This document shows positions 16,921-25,099 of a stretch of 64,000 nucleotides of DNA, one piece after another. Below the pieces are notes generated by a model that saw only the letters and a list, made by a program, of their open reading frames with translations, did not search any database and was not told the origin of the DNA. Source of the stretch: Solirubrobacteraceae bacterium (lineage in GTDB: Bacteria; Actinomycetota; Thermoleophilia; Solirubrobacterales; Solirubrobacteraceae); NCBI GenBank assembly GCA_016462625.1, contig JAEMSV010000004.1, positions 47,981 through 111,980 of the forward strand, read 5' to 3'. Position 1 is the first letter of the stretch, and every line of letters starts with the position of its first letter. The translations under genes and the position numbers were made by a program.

Positions 16921-18384
16921 GTGCAGTTCGCAGACCATCGCGCGTCACTGCTAGCCGTTGGCGGTGCGGCAGGCGTATCCGTGGCTCTGGGTGTGGTCGT
17001 TCCGGCGCTCACGGGTCTCAATTTTGAGCCGTGGGCATGGTGGATCGGCGTACTCGGGCTCGCGGTGTTTCCACCGCTCGTGATCTGGAAGGCAGTGAGG
17101 GCGGACGACTCGCTGTCGCTGATCTCGCTCGCAAGCGGGTTCTGGATAGTCGAGTTCCTGGCTGGTGGGGTCTTCTACCGAGAGCCGCGGGCGGACTCGG
17201 CGCTGACTGGACTCCGAAACGCGTACACGGCCACAGACCTCAAGGTCGCGATGCTGATCGCTTTCGGCGCATGGGTGATGCTCGTCGCGGGGTACTTCTG
17301 GGCCTCATGGCTACGAGGACTGCGGCGAACCCGCCGGCCGCGGCTGACGACAGGTGAGATCGCCCCAGTCGCGGTCGTTCTACTGATCGCCGGCTGGCTC
17401 GCCCGCATCGAGTCGTACCGGCGCGGCTGGTACTTCCACATCGACGCGACCGGGCAGGCCGCACAGGCGTCCACGCTGCGACAGGTGGTAACGATCACAG
17501 CGGACTTGCCGCTCATCGCGACCACGCTCCTCGCGGCGGCTTACTACGCGGGACGTGCTCGAGGCTGGTGGCTTCTCGTCCTCATCCTCGGCGAGCTGGT
17601 CTGGGCGGTTCCGTCAGGCGGTCGGTTCAACATCATCGCCCTCGGAATCGCGCTGATTGTCGTCCGCTACTACGCGAGTCCGAAGAAGATGCCCGTCCGT
17701 CAGGCCGCCATCGCTGCTGTTCTCGCCGTCTTCGTCGTCTTTCCACTGTTCGCGTTCTACCGTGGCGCCGACGTCGGTTCGACGAACATCAACTACCAGG
17801 CCAGCCCCGTCGAGAACCTCAAGCGCGCGGCTGACACGTACGTCGGGCTCGGACCCGCGGGGATCATCGACGCGGGGTACACCGAGACCTTTCGCCGGTT
17901 CGTCGGACCGACTCCGCTCGCTGCGATCAACCGATATGGCCGAGAGCCGTACCCGACCACCGGCACCGAAGCGGTGATGTCGTGGGTCGGCGGCTTCATC
18001 CCCCGCACATTGCTCCCGACCAAGTCTGACCCGAGCAACGTCGCGAATGTGTTCGCGCAGCACTACAACATCGTCCGCGCGCAGATCAAGGCTTCCTACG
18101 CCACCATCACCGTGCCGGGGGACCTGTACGGCAGCTTCGGTATCCCGCTGATGCTCATCGGAATGCTTGTGATTGGTGCTCTACTCCGTGGCCTCGATGA
18201 GTGGTTCTACGACCGACGGACCAACCCCGCGATGCTGGCGATCTATGCGACATTCTGCACCGGCCTAGTGCTCGGCATCGAATCGACCGTCGCTGTGGGT
18301 CCGATCCAGTCGCTCCGCGAGCTGCTCGTCTATGTCGTTGCGGTCCTCGGCGCGCGCGAGCTTGTACGCGTCGTCCGCGCTTGA
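16921..18384 (+). CDS. Polysaccharide polymerase-like integral membrane protein (second Wzy-type)
   Basis: A 487-residue membrane protein starting at GTG, with about 12 hydrophobic segments and a large periplasmic-side loop from about residue 280 to 400 (YRGADVGSTNINYQ to ASYATITVPGDLYGSFG). The loop ending in PGDLYGSFGIPLMLIGMLVIG resembles the last-loop/TM pattern of O-antigen polymerases. It is not a close copy of the 14506-15954 protein. Bases 16662-16920 before it contain no supported feature, nor do 18385-18606 after it. Confidence 0.68.
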   Translation: MQFADHRASLLAVGGAAGVSVALGVVVPALTGLNFEPWAWWIGVLGLAVFPPLVIWKAVRADDSLSLISLASGFWIVEFLAGGVFYREPRADSALTGLRNAYTATDLKVAMLIAFGAWVMLVAGYFWASWLRGLRRTRRPRLTTGEIAPVAVVLLIAGWLARIESYRRGWYFHIDATGQAAQASTLRQVVTITADLPLIATTLLAAAYYAGRARGWWLLVLILGELVWAVPSGGRFNIIALGIALIVVRYYASPKKMPVRQAAIAAVLAVFVVFPLFAFYRGADVGSTNINYQASPVENLKRAADTYVGLGPAGIIDAGYTETFRRFVGPTPLAAINRYGREPYPTTGTEAVMSWVGGFIPRTLLPTKSDPSNVANVFAQHYNIVRAQIKASYATITVPGDLYGSFGIPLMLIGMLVIGALLRGLDEWFYDRRTNPAMLAIYATFCTGLVLGIESTVAVGPIQSLRELLVYVVAVLGARELVRVVRA

Positions 18385-18606
18385 CGTTTGCACGGTCACG
18401 CGCCGCACGGTGAGCACGTCCGGGTGCCAACCGGACCTTGCCGCGCCCTCACGCGAGGAGCCACTGTCGATCCCCCCCGAGAATCCGTCTGATAGCGGGT
18501 CCGTAGCGCGTCCTGTGGACACGTCTGCTCATCAGCATTCGGCGAATCGGGGTTGTCGAACCGGCTCTGTCAGACACCCGCGTCGGCTCGATGCGAAGTG
18601 CTTCGG

Positions 18607-19617
18607 CTACACCAGCTGCTGAAGCCGCAACCAGGCGACGGTCTCCGCGACGCCCTGATCGAGCCCGATGGGCGGCGGGCCGACGACGTCCTCGAGCGGA
18701 CCGAGCTCGTAGTACATGTTGGTCAGCAGGTTCGCCAGTCGGAAGCTCGTCAACGGCGCGCGACGACCGGTCTTCTCAAGGGTGTCACCCGCGACCGCCA
18801 GCCCCTTGAGCACGGGCAGCGGCACGTTCGGAGCCTTCCTGGTGGACAGCGCCCGACTGATGCGGTCGGCGAAGTCTCGGACTTCGAGCGGAGGATTGTC
18901 GGCCAGGTAGAACGTCTTCCCGAGGACCGCGTCGTCGTCTGCGGTCATCAGCGAGTGCAGCTGCCAGATGGTGTTCCCGACGTACCCGAAGTTCTTATCG
19001 ATACGGCGGCCGCGAGGATGGACGTACCTCCCCTTAGCAATGCTCAGGAAGAAGTCGCGGTAGGGAATGTCGAACCACGGGCCCCAGATCGAGGTCGGGC
19101 GGACCAGCAGCCACGGGAGATCCGTCACCGGCCTCGTGAGTTCCTCGGTGCGGACCTTGCTCTCGCCGTATGGCGTGCTCGGACGGTAGTCCGTATCTGA
19201 CTTCGGCTGATACCCGATCTCGCACACCATCCTCGAGGAGGCCATCACGACCCGGTTCAGCACGGGTCCGAGCCCACGAAGCGCCTCGATCACGTTCGTG
19301 ACGCCCTCGATGTTGACGGCGTAGTCACTCAAGGTGACGCCGTCGAGGTCAGTGCGAGCGGCAAGGTGGAAGACGTGCGTCGGCTGGAAGTCATCAACGA
19401 CCGACTTCACCGCCGCGGCGTCGAGGAAGTCGACCTGACGAAAGACATCGGCATCCGCAGCGTTCCGCGGCTTCGACGCGTCGGCGTTCAGGACGGTGAC
19501 TCCCGCCTCGCGATAGGCGTGGACCAGGTTGGTGCCGATGAACCCAGAGCCTCCCGTCACGAGAACCTTCGCGTCGCTCGGCAGCCCAGCGTCGTACCGC
19601 AGACCATCACTCGTCAT
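18607..19617 (-). CDS. NAD-dependent epimerase/dehydratase (extended SDR)
   Basis: A 336-residue extended SDR. TGGSGFIGTN at about 21-30 is the Rossmann motif, ASSRMV the Ser region, and the catalytic pair is in the TPYGESK segment (YxxxK). The C half (YVGNTIWQLHSLM, YLADNPPLEVRDFADRI) has the GxxYn-like substrate region of nucleotide-sugar epimerases. It is followed on the minus strand by two methyltransferases and a flippase upstream, so a role in nucleotide-sugar or lipid-linked sugar modification is likely. The substrate is not determinable. Confidence 0.83.
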   Translation of the reverse strand: MTSDGLRYDAGLPSDAKVLVTGGSGFIGTNLVHAYREAGVTVLNADASKPRNAADADVFRQVDFLDAAAVKSVVDDFQPTHVFHLAARTDLDGVTLSDYAVNIEGVTNVIEALRGLGPVLNRVVMASSRMVCEIGYQPKSDTDYRPSTPYGESKVRTEELTRPVTDLPWLLVRPTSIWGPWFDIPYRDFFLSIAKGRYVHPRGRRIDKNFGYVGNTIWQLHSLMTADDDAVLGKTFYLADNPPLEVRDFADRISRALSTRKAPNVPLPVLKGLAVAGDTLEKTGRRAPLTSFRLANLLTNMYYELGPLEDVVGPPPIGLDQGVAETVAWLRLQQLV

Positions 19618-19663
19618 CGCTGCTTCCTCTCAGTCCATCGGCCATGCACGGTCGCGCTCGGCT

Positions 19664-20398
19664 CTACGTTGACGCGATCACGAGATAGTGCGTCGCGAGA
19701 TCAGCGACGCGCCGGCGCGCGATGAAGTTCTCGTACGCCAGATACCCGCGCTGGGCGATCGCCGAGAATCCGAAGTAGTTCGCGCCCTGGAAGAGCGGAA
19801 CGATGTTTGCGCTCTGCCACGGAGCGAAGATCTTCTTGAGCGCCCGGTCGTAGCACTTGTCGTAGAAGGCTGGGAAGACCGGCCGGTTGTTCGCGGATCG
19901 GCGCATGATCGGATCCACGATCCGCGACCCGAGCTTGTTGGGAAGCACACGGTTCGCGATTGCGAACACGGAGAAGCCCCCGGAGAACAGTGCCACGAAC
20001 GTTCCGCCCGGACGCAGGTACTTGTGGACGTGTGAGATCGTCTCGGGCAAGTCGCGGACGTGCTCGAGGACCTGCCAGCTGATCACGAGGTCGAACTGCC
20101 CGACGAGGTTCGGCTGCAGGTGGGTCGCGTCGGCAGCGACCGATTCCGTGTACGCGCCGGACTCCGCCGCTGCGAGCTCCTCGGCCGATACGTCGAGACC
20201 GACGTACCGGACGTCGGCCGGCCGCTGGTCCGCTGGGATGGCCGGGTGCCGCCCTGACCCGACGTCGAGGACGGCACACCCCGCGGTCATGCGCTCGAGG
20301 ATCGGCTGTTCAAACTGGTCGCGCCAGCGTGGCTGGTACCGGGCGGGCAAGCGATCATCGCTTGGGGACGCCGCTTCAGCAGTGGAAATCGATGACAC
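19664..20398 (-). CDS. Class I SAM-dependent methyltransferase
   Basis: A 244-residue methyltransferase. AVLDVGSGRHPAIP is motif I, VRYVGLDVSAEEL motif II, FDLVISWQVLEHVRD the motif before beta-5, and HKYLRPGGTFVALFSGG follows. The C-terminal third (FPAFYDKCYDRALKKIF, FQGANYFGFS) is typical of methyltransferases found in glycan loci. It is the middle gene of a minus-strand group with the SDR (46 bases downstream) and another methyltransferase (78 bases upstream). Confidence 0.83.
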   Translation of the reverse strand: MSSISTAEAASPSDDRLPARYQPRWRDQFEQPILERMTAGCAVLDVGSGRHPAIPADQRPADVRYVGLDVSAEELAAAESGAYTESVAADATHLQPNLVGQFDLVISWQVLEHVRDLPETISHVHKYLRPGGTFVALFSGGFSVFAIANRVLPNKLGSRIVDPIMRRSANNRPVFPAFYDKCYDRALKKIFAPWQSANIVPLFQGANYFGFSAIAQRGYLAYENFIARRRVADLATHYLVIAST

Positions 20399-20476
20399 GG
20401 CGCCATCTTGTCAAAGGCACCGCATTCTTTGTGACCCGGCCATTGTGAGCCTGGTCCGGTTCAACGATCGAGGCGG

Positions 20477-21196
20477 CTACGCGCGCCGCAGACGTGCGAC
20501 GAGATTCTGCGTGACGATGTGCCCTCGCACATGGCCCGTTTCGACGACCAGTGGGAACACGAGGCCGAGCTCGATCAGCCGCCAGAGCGCGCGTCGAACT
20601 CGCTGCTTCCACCCCGTACCGGCCGGACGCACCGGAAAGACCTCGACCCGATCGAACGCAGTTGCAGCGGCGACCTGCTCGAGGCTCTTCGTCGTGTAGG
20701 CGACCCCATGCGTGAGGTCGCCGAAGAGGATCCTGCCCGCGTACGGGCTCGCCCCGTTCGGAGTACGAACGATCAACGTCCCGCCAGGTCGAAGCAGAGA
20801 CGACAGCGCTTCGAAGACCCTCTGCACGTCGGCACGATCGAAGTGCTCGATCAGATCGACGGCGAGGACGACGTCGAATCCGCCCTGGTGCTCCTCGGCG
20901 AACCCAAAGAGGTCGTCTCGCGAGATGTTGGGTGTACCGAGCTCCTTCGCCAGGTCGACCTGCTCCTGGCTCAGATCGATACCCCACACGTCCGTGTACC
21001 CGTGCTCACCGAGCATGCGAACCAGCTGCCCTTGGCCACATCCGATGTCGACGATGGACACCGCTCGATCCGACGGCACGCGCGCGACGATGTCGACGTC
21101 GAAGCCGGCGTAGCTCCTCGTCTCGGCGATCTCCCCTTGGTGACCAGTGACGTAGGAGTCGTACAGGCGATCGCGGTACTGATCATCGCGTGACAT
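20477..21196 (-). CDS. Class I SAM-dependent methyltransferase
   Basis: A 239-residue methyltransferase starting at the ATG of MSRDDQYRDRLYDSYV, a common N-terminus for glycan-locus methyltransferases. VSIVDIGCGQGQLVRML is motif I, GIDLSQEQVDLAKEL motif II, FDVVLAVDLIEHFDR the acidic motif and LLRPGGTLIVRTPNGASPYA the post-motif III loop. The frame is open upstream to 21400 but that extension is low-complexity Arg/Gly/Pro and unlikely to be translated. It probably methylates a sugar; the target is unknown. Confidence 0.85.
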   Translation of the reverse strand: MSRDDQYRDRLYDSYVTGHQGEIAETRSYAGFDVDIVARVPSDRAVSIVDIGCGQGQLVRMLGEHGYTDVWGIDLSQEQVDLAKELGTPNISRDDLFGFAEEHQGGFDVVLAVDLIEHFDRADVQRVFEALSSLLRPGGTLIVRTPNGASPYAGRILFGDLTHGVAYTTKSLEQVAAATAFDRVEVFPVRPAGTGWKQRVRRALWRLIELGLVFPLVVETGHVRGHIVTQNLVARLRRA

Positions 21197-21270
21197 CGGG
21201 GTCCTCAGGGATCGTCGCTCGAGTCGGAAGGCGGGAACAGTACCGACGACGGCTGGGCCTAGGGCGCTCG

Positions 21271-22527
21271 CTACGCGCTCGCTGGACGGCGAAGCCCGAG
21301 GCCCCGCCGTTCGGCGGCGACCAGGAGAACCACCAAGCTCAGCACGTAGGTGATCCCGAGCGCCACCGCGACCCCCTCGACGCCCAGCGGAGGGACGCAC
21401 ACGAAGAGCGCGGGTATGAGCGCCACCAGCGAAAGCGCCTCGGCAGTGGATCCGATCCCGGGGGCGCCTACGCCGCGCAGCCCCTCGGACATGACACGAC
21501 GGGTGCAGAGCACCACCGTGGCGAGCAGGAGTACCTGTGTCGTCGCAACTGCCCCGGAGAACCCGTCGCCGAAAGCGAGTGGCACGAGCTCGGGCGCCAA
21601 GATCGCCAACGGGATGGCGACACCAGCCGCGGCGACGGTCGCGAGACCCGTGAAGCGCCAGAGCAGACGCCGTTGAACCTCGGGCTCGGATTGCTCGGCA
21701 ATCCTCGGATACGCGACGAGGCCGAGCGCCTGCGCCAGAAACCGGGGCAGGTTGCAGAACGCCAGTGCAGTGACGTACAGCCCCAGGTCCTCCGTGGTCA
21801 GCACAAGTCCGACGATGAGCTGGTCCACCCGGAACGTCTCTGTGGGAGAGGCAGACCCCAGGAATCCCGCCAGGCCGAAGCGCGTCATCTCCGGAAGCGT
21901 GGCCGGCGGTGGTTCCGAGCCTTCGCCGGCAAGGGTCCTCGTCCGCGCTGTTGCCACGACCCAGGTGATGGCCGCACTCCCGAGGTACGAGAACACCCAG
22001 GCAGCCGTCACGAACAAGAGCGTCGACTCGCCGAGCGCCCAGCCCGTCAGGAGCGCCACGGCGTAGGCGACACTCGGCAAGATCCGGAGCACGTGCAGCT
22101 CACGAAACGCGCCGAGGCCCTGGAGCGTTGCGAGGTTGTAGGCCTGAAGCACCCATGCCGGCACAACCAGTACGGCGATGAGGGACGGTTCGAGCGGCAA
22201 CTTCGTTGCGAAGACGACCAGGAGTACGAGCAGCACCAGCCCAGAGACCAGCACCATCTGGAGGACCATCACCGGCCGGACCATTCGGCGCATAGCCACC
22301 GTCGACAGCGGCTTCTGGGCAACGTTGAACGTCAACGCCACGGGAAGGCCCAGCGTCCCCAACTGGACCAGCACGAGCACGACGACCCAGATCAAGGCCA
22401 GCTGTCCTCGGGCCTCGGGCCCCAGGACGCGAGCCGCGACGATTCCCGTGATCAGCAGCGTGCCCTGGAGCAGGATTCCGGAGGCAAGCGCCTCGAGCGC
22501 CTCGCCGCCACGCCCACGCAGCCTCAC
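21271..22527 (-). CDS. Oligosaccharide flippase / polysaccharide transporter (Wzx-like)
   Basis: About 418 residues with roughly 12-14 hydrophobic segments. It belongs to the MOP exporter type: LASGILLQGTLLITGIVAARVLGPEARGQ is cut short here to its key part, the LGPEARGQ after the first membrane helix, typical of Wzx flippases. RFGLAGFLGSASPTETFRVDQLIVG and DLGLYVTALAFC match the central helices. Wzx moves lipid-linked repeat units to the outer face for Wzy. GTG at 22527, with GGTGG upstream, is preferred over TTG at 22533. It is the first gene of the minus-strand group down to 18607. Confidence 0.8.
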   Translation of the reverse strand: MRLRGRGGEALEALASGILLQGTLLITGIVAARVLGPEARGQLALIWVVVLVLVQLGTLGLPVALTFNVAQKPLSTVAMRRMVRPVMVLQMVLVSGLVLLVLLVVFATKLPLEPSLIAVLVVPAWVLQAYNLATLQGLGAFRELHVLRILPSVAYAVALLTGWALGESTLLFVTAAWVFSYLGSAAITWVVATARTRTLAGEGSEPPPATLPEMTRFGLAGFLGSASPTETFRVDQLIVGLVLTTEDLGLYVTALAFCNLPRFLAQALGLVAYPRIAEQSEPEVQRRLLWRFTGLATVAAAGVAIPLAILAPELVPLAFGDGFSGAVATTQVLLLATVVLCTRRVMSEGLRGVGAPGIGSTAEALSLVALIPALFVCVPPLGVEGVAVALGITYVLSLVVLLVAAERRGLGLRRPASA

Positions 22528-22581
22528 AGGCAAGCCACCGTCGATCGGGGCACGAACTCAGTCGATTGGGACGGGCGATTC

Positions 22582-22595
22582 ACTGTCGCGACAGT
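22582..22595. promoter_or_regulatory. Perfect 14-bp palindrome, candidate operator
   Basis: ACTGTCGCGACAGT is a perfect palindrome in the 134-base divergent region between the flippase gene and the ECF sigma gene. A dimeric regulator could bind there and control both directions. A second, imperfect dyad (GAAC-N6-GTTC) lies at 22611-22624. Confidence 0.4.
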
Positions 22596-22661
22596 ATCCC
22601 GGTGCACCGCGAACAGAAGCGTTCTGGTGCCCGCACCCGCCGTGCCTGACAAGCTCATGAC

Positions 22662-23207
22662 GTGGCGCGACGGAACCCCGAACAGCAGGACGAGCTGCGG
22701 CGCGTGTACCGCACGCACGTGCGCGCCGTGTACGCGTTCTTCGCCTACTCGGTCTCTGCCGATCTCGCCGAGGATCTCACTGCAACGACGTTCGAGCGGG
22801 TGATCAAGTCCTGGGATCGCTTCGACCCAAGCCGAGCGAGCGAGCGGACCTGGATCCTTGCCATTGCCCGGAACGCATTGACCGACCATTTTCGGCGTGC
22901 CCGCCACCGCAATGCCGTGTCCCTCGACGAGCACCCCGCGCTCGTCGACCGCCTCGCGGCCGCCGATGACCCCATCGCGCGTCACCTCGCGGCCCAAGGT
23001 TTCGCCGATTGGCTCCGTCACCTCTCGGCCCGGGAACAGGAGATTCTCGCACTGCGATTCGGCGCCGACCTGAGCGCTGCGGACATCGCAGGGCTGACGG
23101 ACCACTCCGAGGCCAACGTCCACCAGATCACGTCCCGGGCGCTTCGCCGGCTTCGCGAGATCGCGGAGGGCGAGCGGGTCAGCGGCAGCGACGCTCAGGA
23201 CGGCTGA
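22662..23207 (+). CDS. ECF-family RNA polymerase sigma factor
   Basis: A 181-residue sigma-70 family protein with only regions 2 and 4. Region 2 spans about residues 10-75 (AEDLTATTFERVIKSWDRFD and WILAIARNALTDHFRR). Region 4 spans about 120-170 (LSAREQEILALRFGADLSAA, then the helix-turn-helix SEANVHQITSRALRRLR). It begins at GTG. Its 3' end overlaps by 29 bases the convergent membrane protein gene, which may encode its anti-sigma factor. It stands between the flippase and the secreted hydrolase genes, so control of the surface glycan is a reasonable guess. Confidence 0.9.
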   Translation: MARRNPEQQDELRRVYRTHVRAVYAFFAYSVSADLAEDLTATTFERVIKSWDRFDPSRASERTWILAIARNALTDHFRRARHRNAVSLDEHPALVDRLAAADDPIARHLAAQGFADWLRHLSAREQEILALRFGADLSAADIAGLTDHSEANVHQITSRALRRLREIAEGERVSGSDAQDG

Positions 23208-23562
23208 TCGGCGCCTCGCGCCGCTCTACCGTGAGCTGACCGTTCGGCTGTTGGAGCAGCGTCCCGACGGTCTCCGTGGTGGTCACCGTGGTGGTGGAGC
23301 AGTCCTGGAGCGCTCGGACCTCCTCGGCGCCGTTGGGCGCTAGTGGTCCGCTGCCAACGAGGAGCGCGACCAGAAGCGCCACCGCGAGTCCGCCGCTCAG
23401 TCCAACCGCCGGCAGCACCAAGCGCCTTGCCCTCGCAGCCTTGCGACGCGCGAAGAGGCGGAGTTCTGTGCTCTCGACGAACGACTCGCTCGGGTGTGGG
23501 CGGGCCGCGACGAGCATGCGCTCCAGGGCGTCGTCGTCGTCGGTACGGGGTTTGTCTGACAT
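23179..23562 (-). CDS. Single-pass membrane protein, possible anti-sigma factor
   Basis: A 127-residue protein from MSDKPRTDDDD. A short acidic N-terminus precedes LVAARPHPSESFVESTELRLF, a segment similar in form to the RPxPxFxxxLExRL start of membrane anti-sigma proteins. Then come a basic stretch, one transmembrane segment (LSGGLAVALLVALLVGSG) and an extracellular tail rich in Thr. The gene is convergent with the sigma gene and overlaps it by 29 bases; anti-sigma genes normally lie downstream on the same strand. No zinc-binding HxxxCxxC motif is seen. Function is inferred only from layout and shape. Confidence 0.55.
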   Translation of the reverse strand: MSDKPRTDDDDALERMLVAARPHPSESFVESTELRLFARRKAARARRLVLPAVGLSGGLAVALLVALLVGSGPLAPNGAEEVRALQDCSTTTVTTTETVGTLLQQPNGQLTVERREAPISRPERRCR

Positions 23563-23599
23563 CCAAGATCCCTTACGCACGAGCCCGGCGAAATCCGAC

Positions 23600-25099
23600 A
23601 TGCCGACGACTGTCAACTCTCGTGCGCCACATGCGTACCAGTATCTCGTGTCTCATCGTCTCGTCCGAATCGCTCTCGGCCTCGCCGCTGCCTCGTCGCT
23701 GTGGGCCGCTCAACCCGCCCACGCCGCTGGCATGCGCCTCGGGTTTCAGGACAGCGGTCTGGAGTTGCTCGGCGAGCAGCCGAATGTCAACGCCGGCCTC
23801 GCCAATGCACGGAAAGCAGGCGCCTCGGTCTGGCGCTTCGTGCTGAGGTGGAGGGTGGTCGCACCGAGGCGGCCGGACAACGCCGCCCAAGCGTCGGACC
23901 CGGCGTGGCCGGGGTACCAGTGGGCGTCGATCGACCGCGTCGTTCGTTCGGTCGGCAGCAACGGCATGTCGCCCTTGGCCGTGCTGAGCAGCGCACCGGA
24001 TTGGGCCCAGGGACCAAAGCCTCCGCCCGTTTCCACGACGTTCCGCGAGGGCGCGTGGAAACCCTCGCCCTCCTCATTCGGCGAGTTCGCCAAGGCCCTT
24101 GGAAAGCGGTACTCGGGCGCATATCCCGATCCGGAGAACCCTGGCTCGACTCTGCCGCGCGTCGAGGCGTGGGAGACCTGGAACGAGCCGAATCTCTCGA
24201 TCGAGATCTCGCCGCAGTGGAAGCGAACGGCGCGTGGTTGGAAGCCGGCAAGCCCGGCCATCTATCGCCAGCTGCACAACGCCTTCTTCACCGGGATCAA
24301 GTCGGTCGACCGTCGCGCAACCGTGATCGCCGGCGCGACCGCGCCGTACGGAGATCTCACTCCCGGCAGCCCCCGTATACCCCCCGTCCGCTTCTGGCGG
24401 GAGCTGTTGTGCATTGACGCGGGCAGTCCTGTCAGAGCCCGGAAATGTGGAACGCCGCTGAAGCTCGACGCGATCTCGCACCACCCCTATCCGATCGGGC
24501 CACCGCGGCGCCGTGCCCGCAACGTTGATGACGCGGTCATCCCAGACCTCGGGAAGATCACGCGCCTGCTGCGGCCGGCTCAGCGTGCGCGCACGCTGGT
24601 GTCGAACAAGTCCAACATCCCGCTGTGGATCACCGAGATCTCTTGGGACAGTCGACCCGATCCGGACGGTGTGTCCCTAGACCAGCAGGCGACGTACCTT
24701 CAAGGTGCGTTGTACGTGCTCTACCAGCAGGGTGCGGATGTCGTGACGTGGTTCAACCTCCGCGATCAGGCTCCGACACCCAGCTACGCCGCCACGTATC
24801 AGTCAGGCATCTTCCTCAGAGGACCGACACCTGCCGAAGACGTGCCCAAGCCTTCCTACACCGCGTTCCGTTTCCCCTTCACCGCATACCGCACCCGAGG
24901 CGTTGCCCGGCTGTGGGGCATGACCCCTGCGGCGGGCGACGTGACGATCCAGGCGCGGCAGGGAACCCGGTGGGTCACCGCAGCGCGGCTGCGCGCCAAG
25001 TCCGACCGAGTCTTCACAGGTCGGCTGCGCGTCGGTCAAGGTACATCCCTGCGCGCAGTGTGGGGTAGCGACACGAGCTTGGTCTGGAGGACGTTCTGA
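23600..25099 (+). CDS. Secreted glycoside hydrolase, clan GH-A-like (PslG/GH39-like)
   Basis: About 499 residues. A signal peptide ends near AQPAHAAG. The catalytic barrel shows WETWNEPN with acid/base E196 and IPLWITEISWD with nucleophile E346, the two Glu of clan GH-A; HHPYPIG lies between. A small beta-rich domain follows from about residue 430. The best functional parallel is PslG, a secreted endoglycosidase encoded in an exopolysaccharide locus. ATG at 23600 is used; GTG at 23648 starts directly at the signal peptide. The methyltransferase gene at 25096 overlaps its stop. Confidence 0.82.
   Translation: MPTTVNSRAPHAYQYLVSHRLVRIALGLAAASSLWAAQPAHAAGMRLGFQDSGLELLGEQPNVNAGLANARKAGASVWRFVLRWRVVAPRRPDNAAQASDPAWPGYQWASIDRVVRSVGSNGMSPLAVLSSAPDWAQGPKPPPVSTTFREGAWKPSPSSFGEFAKALGKRYSGAYPDPENPGSTLPRVEAWETWNEPNLSIEISPQWKRTARGWKPASPAIYRQLHNAFFTGIKSVDRRATVIAGATAPYGDLTPGSPRIPPVRFWRELLCIDAGSPVRARKCGTPLKLDAISHHPYPIGPPRRRARNVDDAVIPDLGKITRLLRPAQRARTLVSNKSNIPLWITEISWDSRPDPDGVSLDQQATYLQGALYVLYQQGADVVTWFNLRDQAPTPSYAATYQSGIFLRGPTPAEDVPKPSYTAFRFPFTAYRTRGVARLWGMTPAAGDVTIQARQGTRWVTAARLRAKSDRVFTGRLRVGQGTSLRAVWGSDTSLVWRTF
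25086..25098 (+). promoter_or_regulatory. Strong ribosome site placing a CTG start at 25096
   Basis: GGAGG at 25086-25090 is followed by ACGTT and then CTG at 25096, whose last two bases are part of the TGA stop of the hydrolase (CTGA overlap). No ATG, GTG or TTG exists in the methyltransferase frame before 25159. The spacing of 5 bases is good for initiation. Confidence 0.55.

Noticed and set aside
16662..17021. N-terminal extension of the secreted protein at 15972-16661
   Set aside because: The extension is Arg/Pro/Ser-rich, would bury the signal peptide and overlaps the start of the opposite gene at 16921.
18385..18606. The 222-base gap between polymerase and SDR as a possible ncRNA
   Set aside because: No strong hairpin, promoter or terminator could be drawn; both flanking genes converge here.
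21271..22527. Flippase considered as a second MurJ
   Set aside because: It is shorter (418 against 533 residues), lacks the MurJ N-terminal signature seen at 59096-60697, and lies in a glycan locus.
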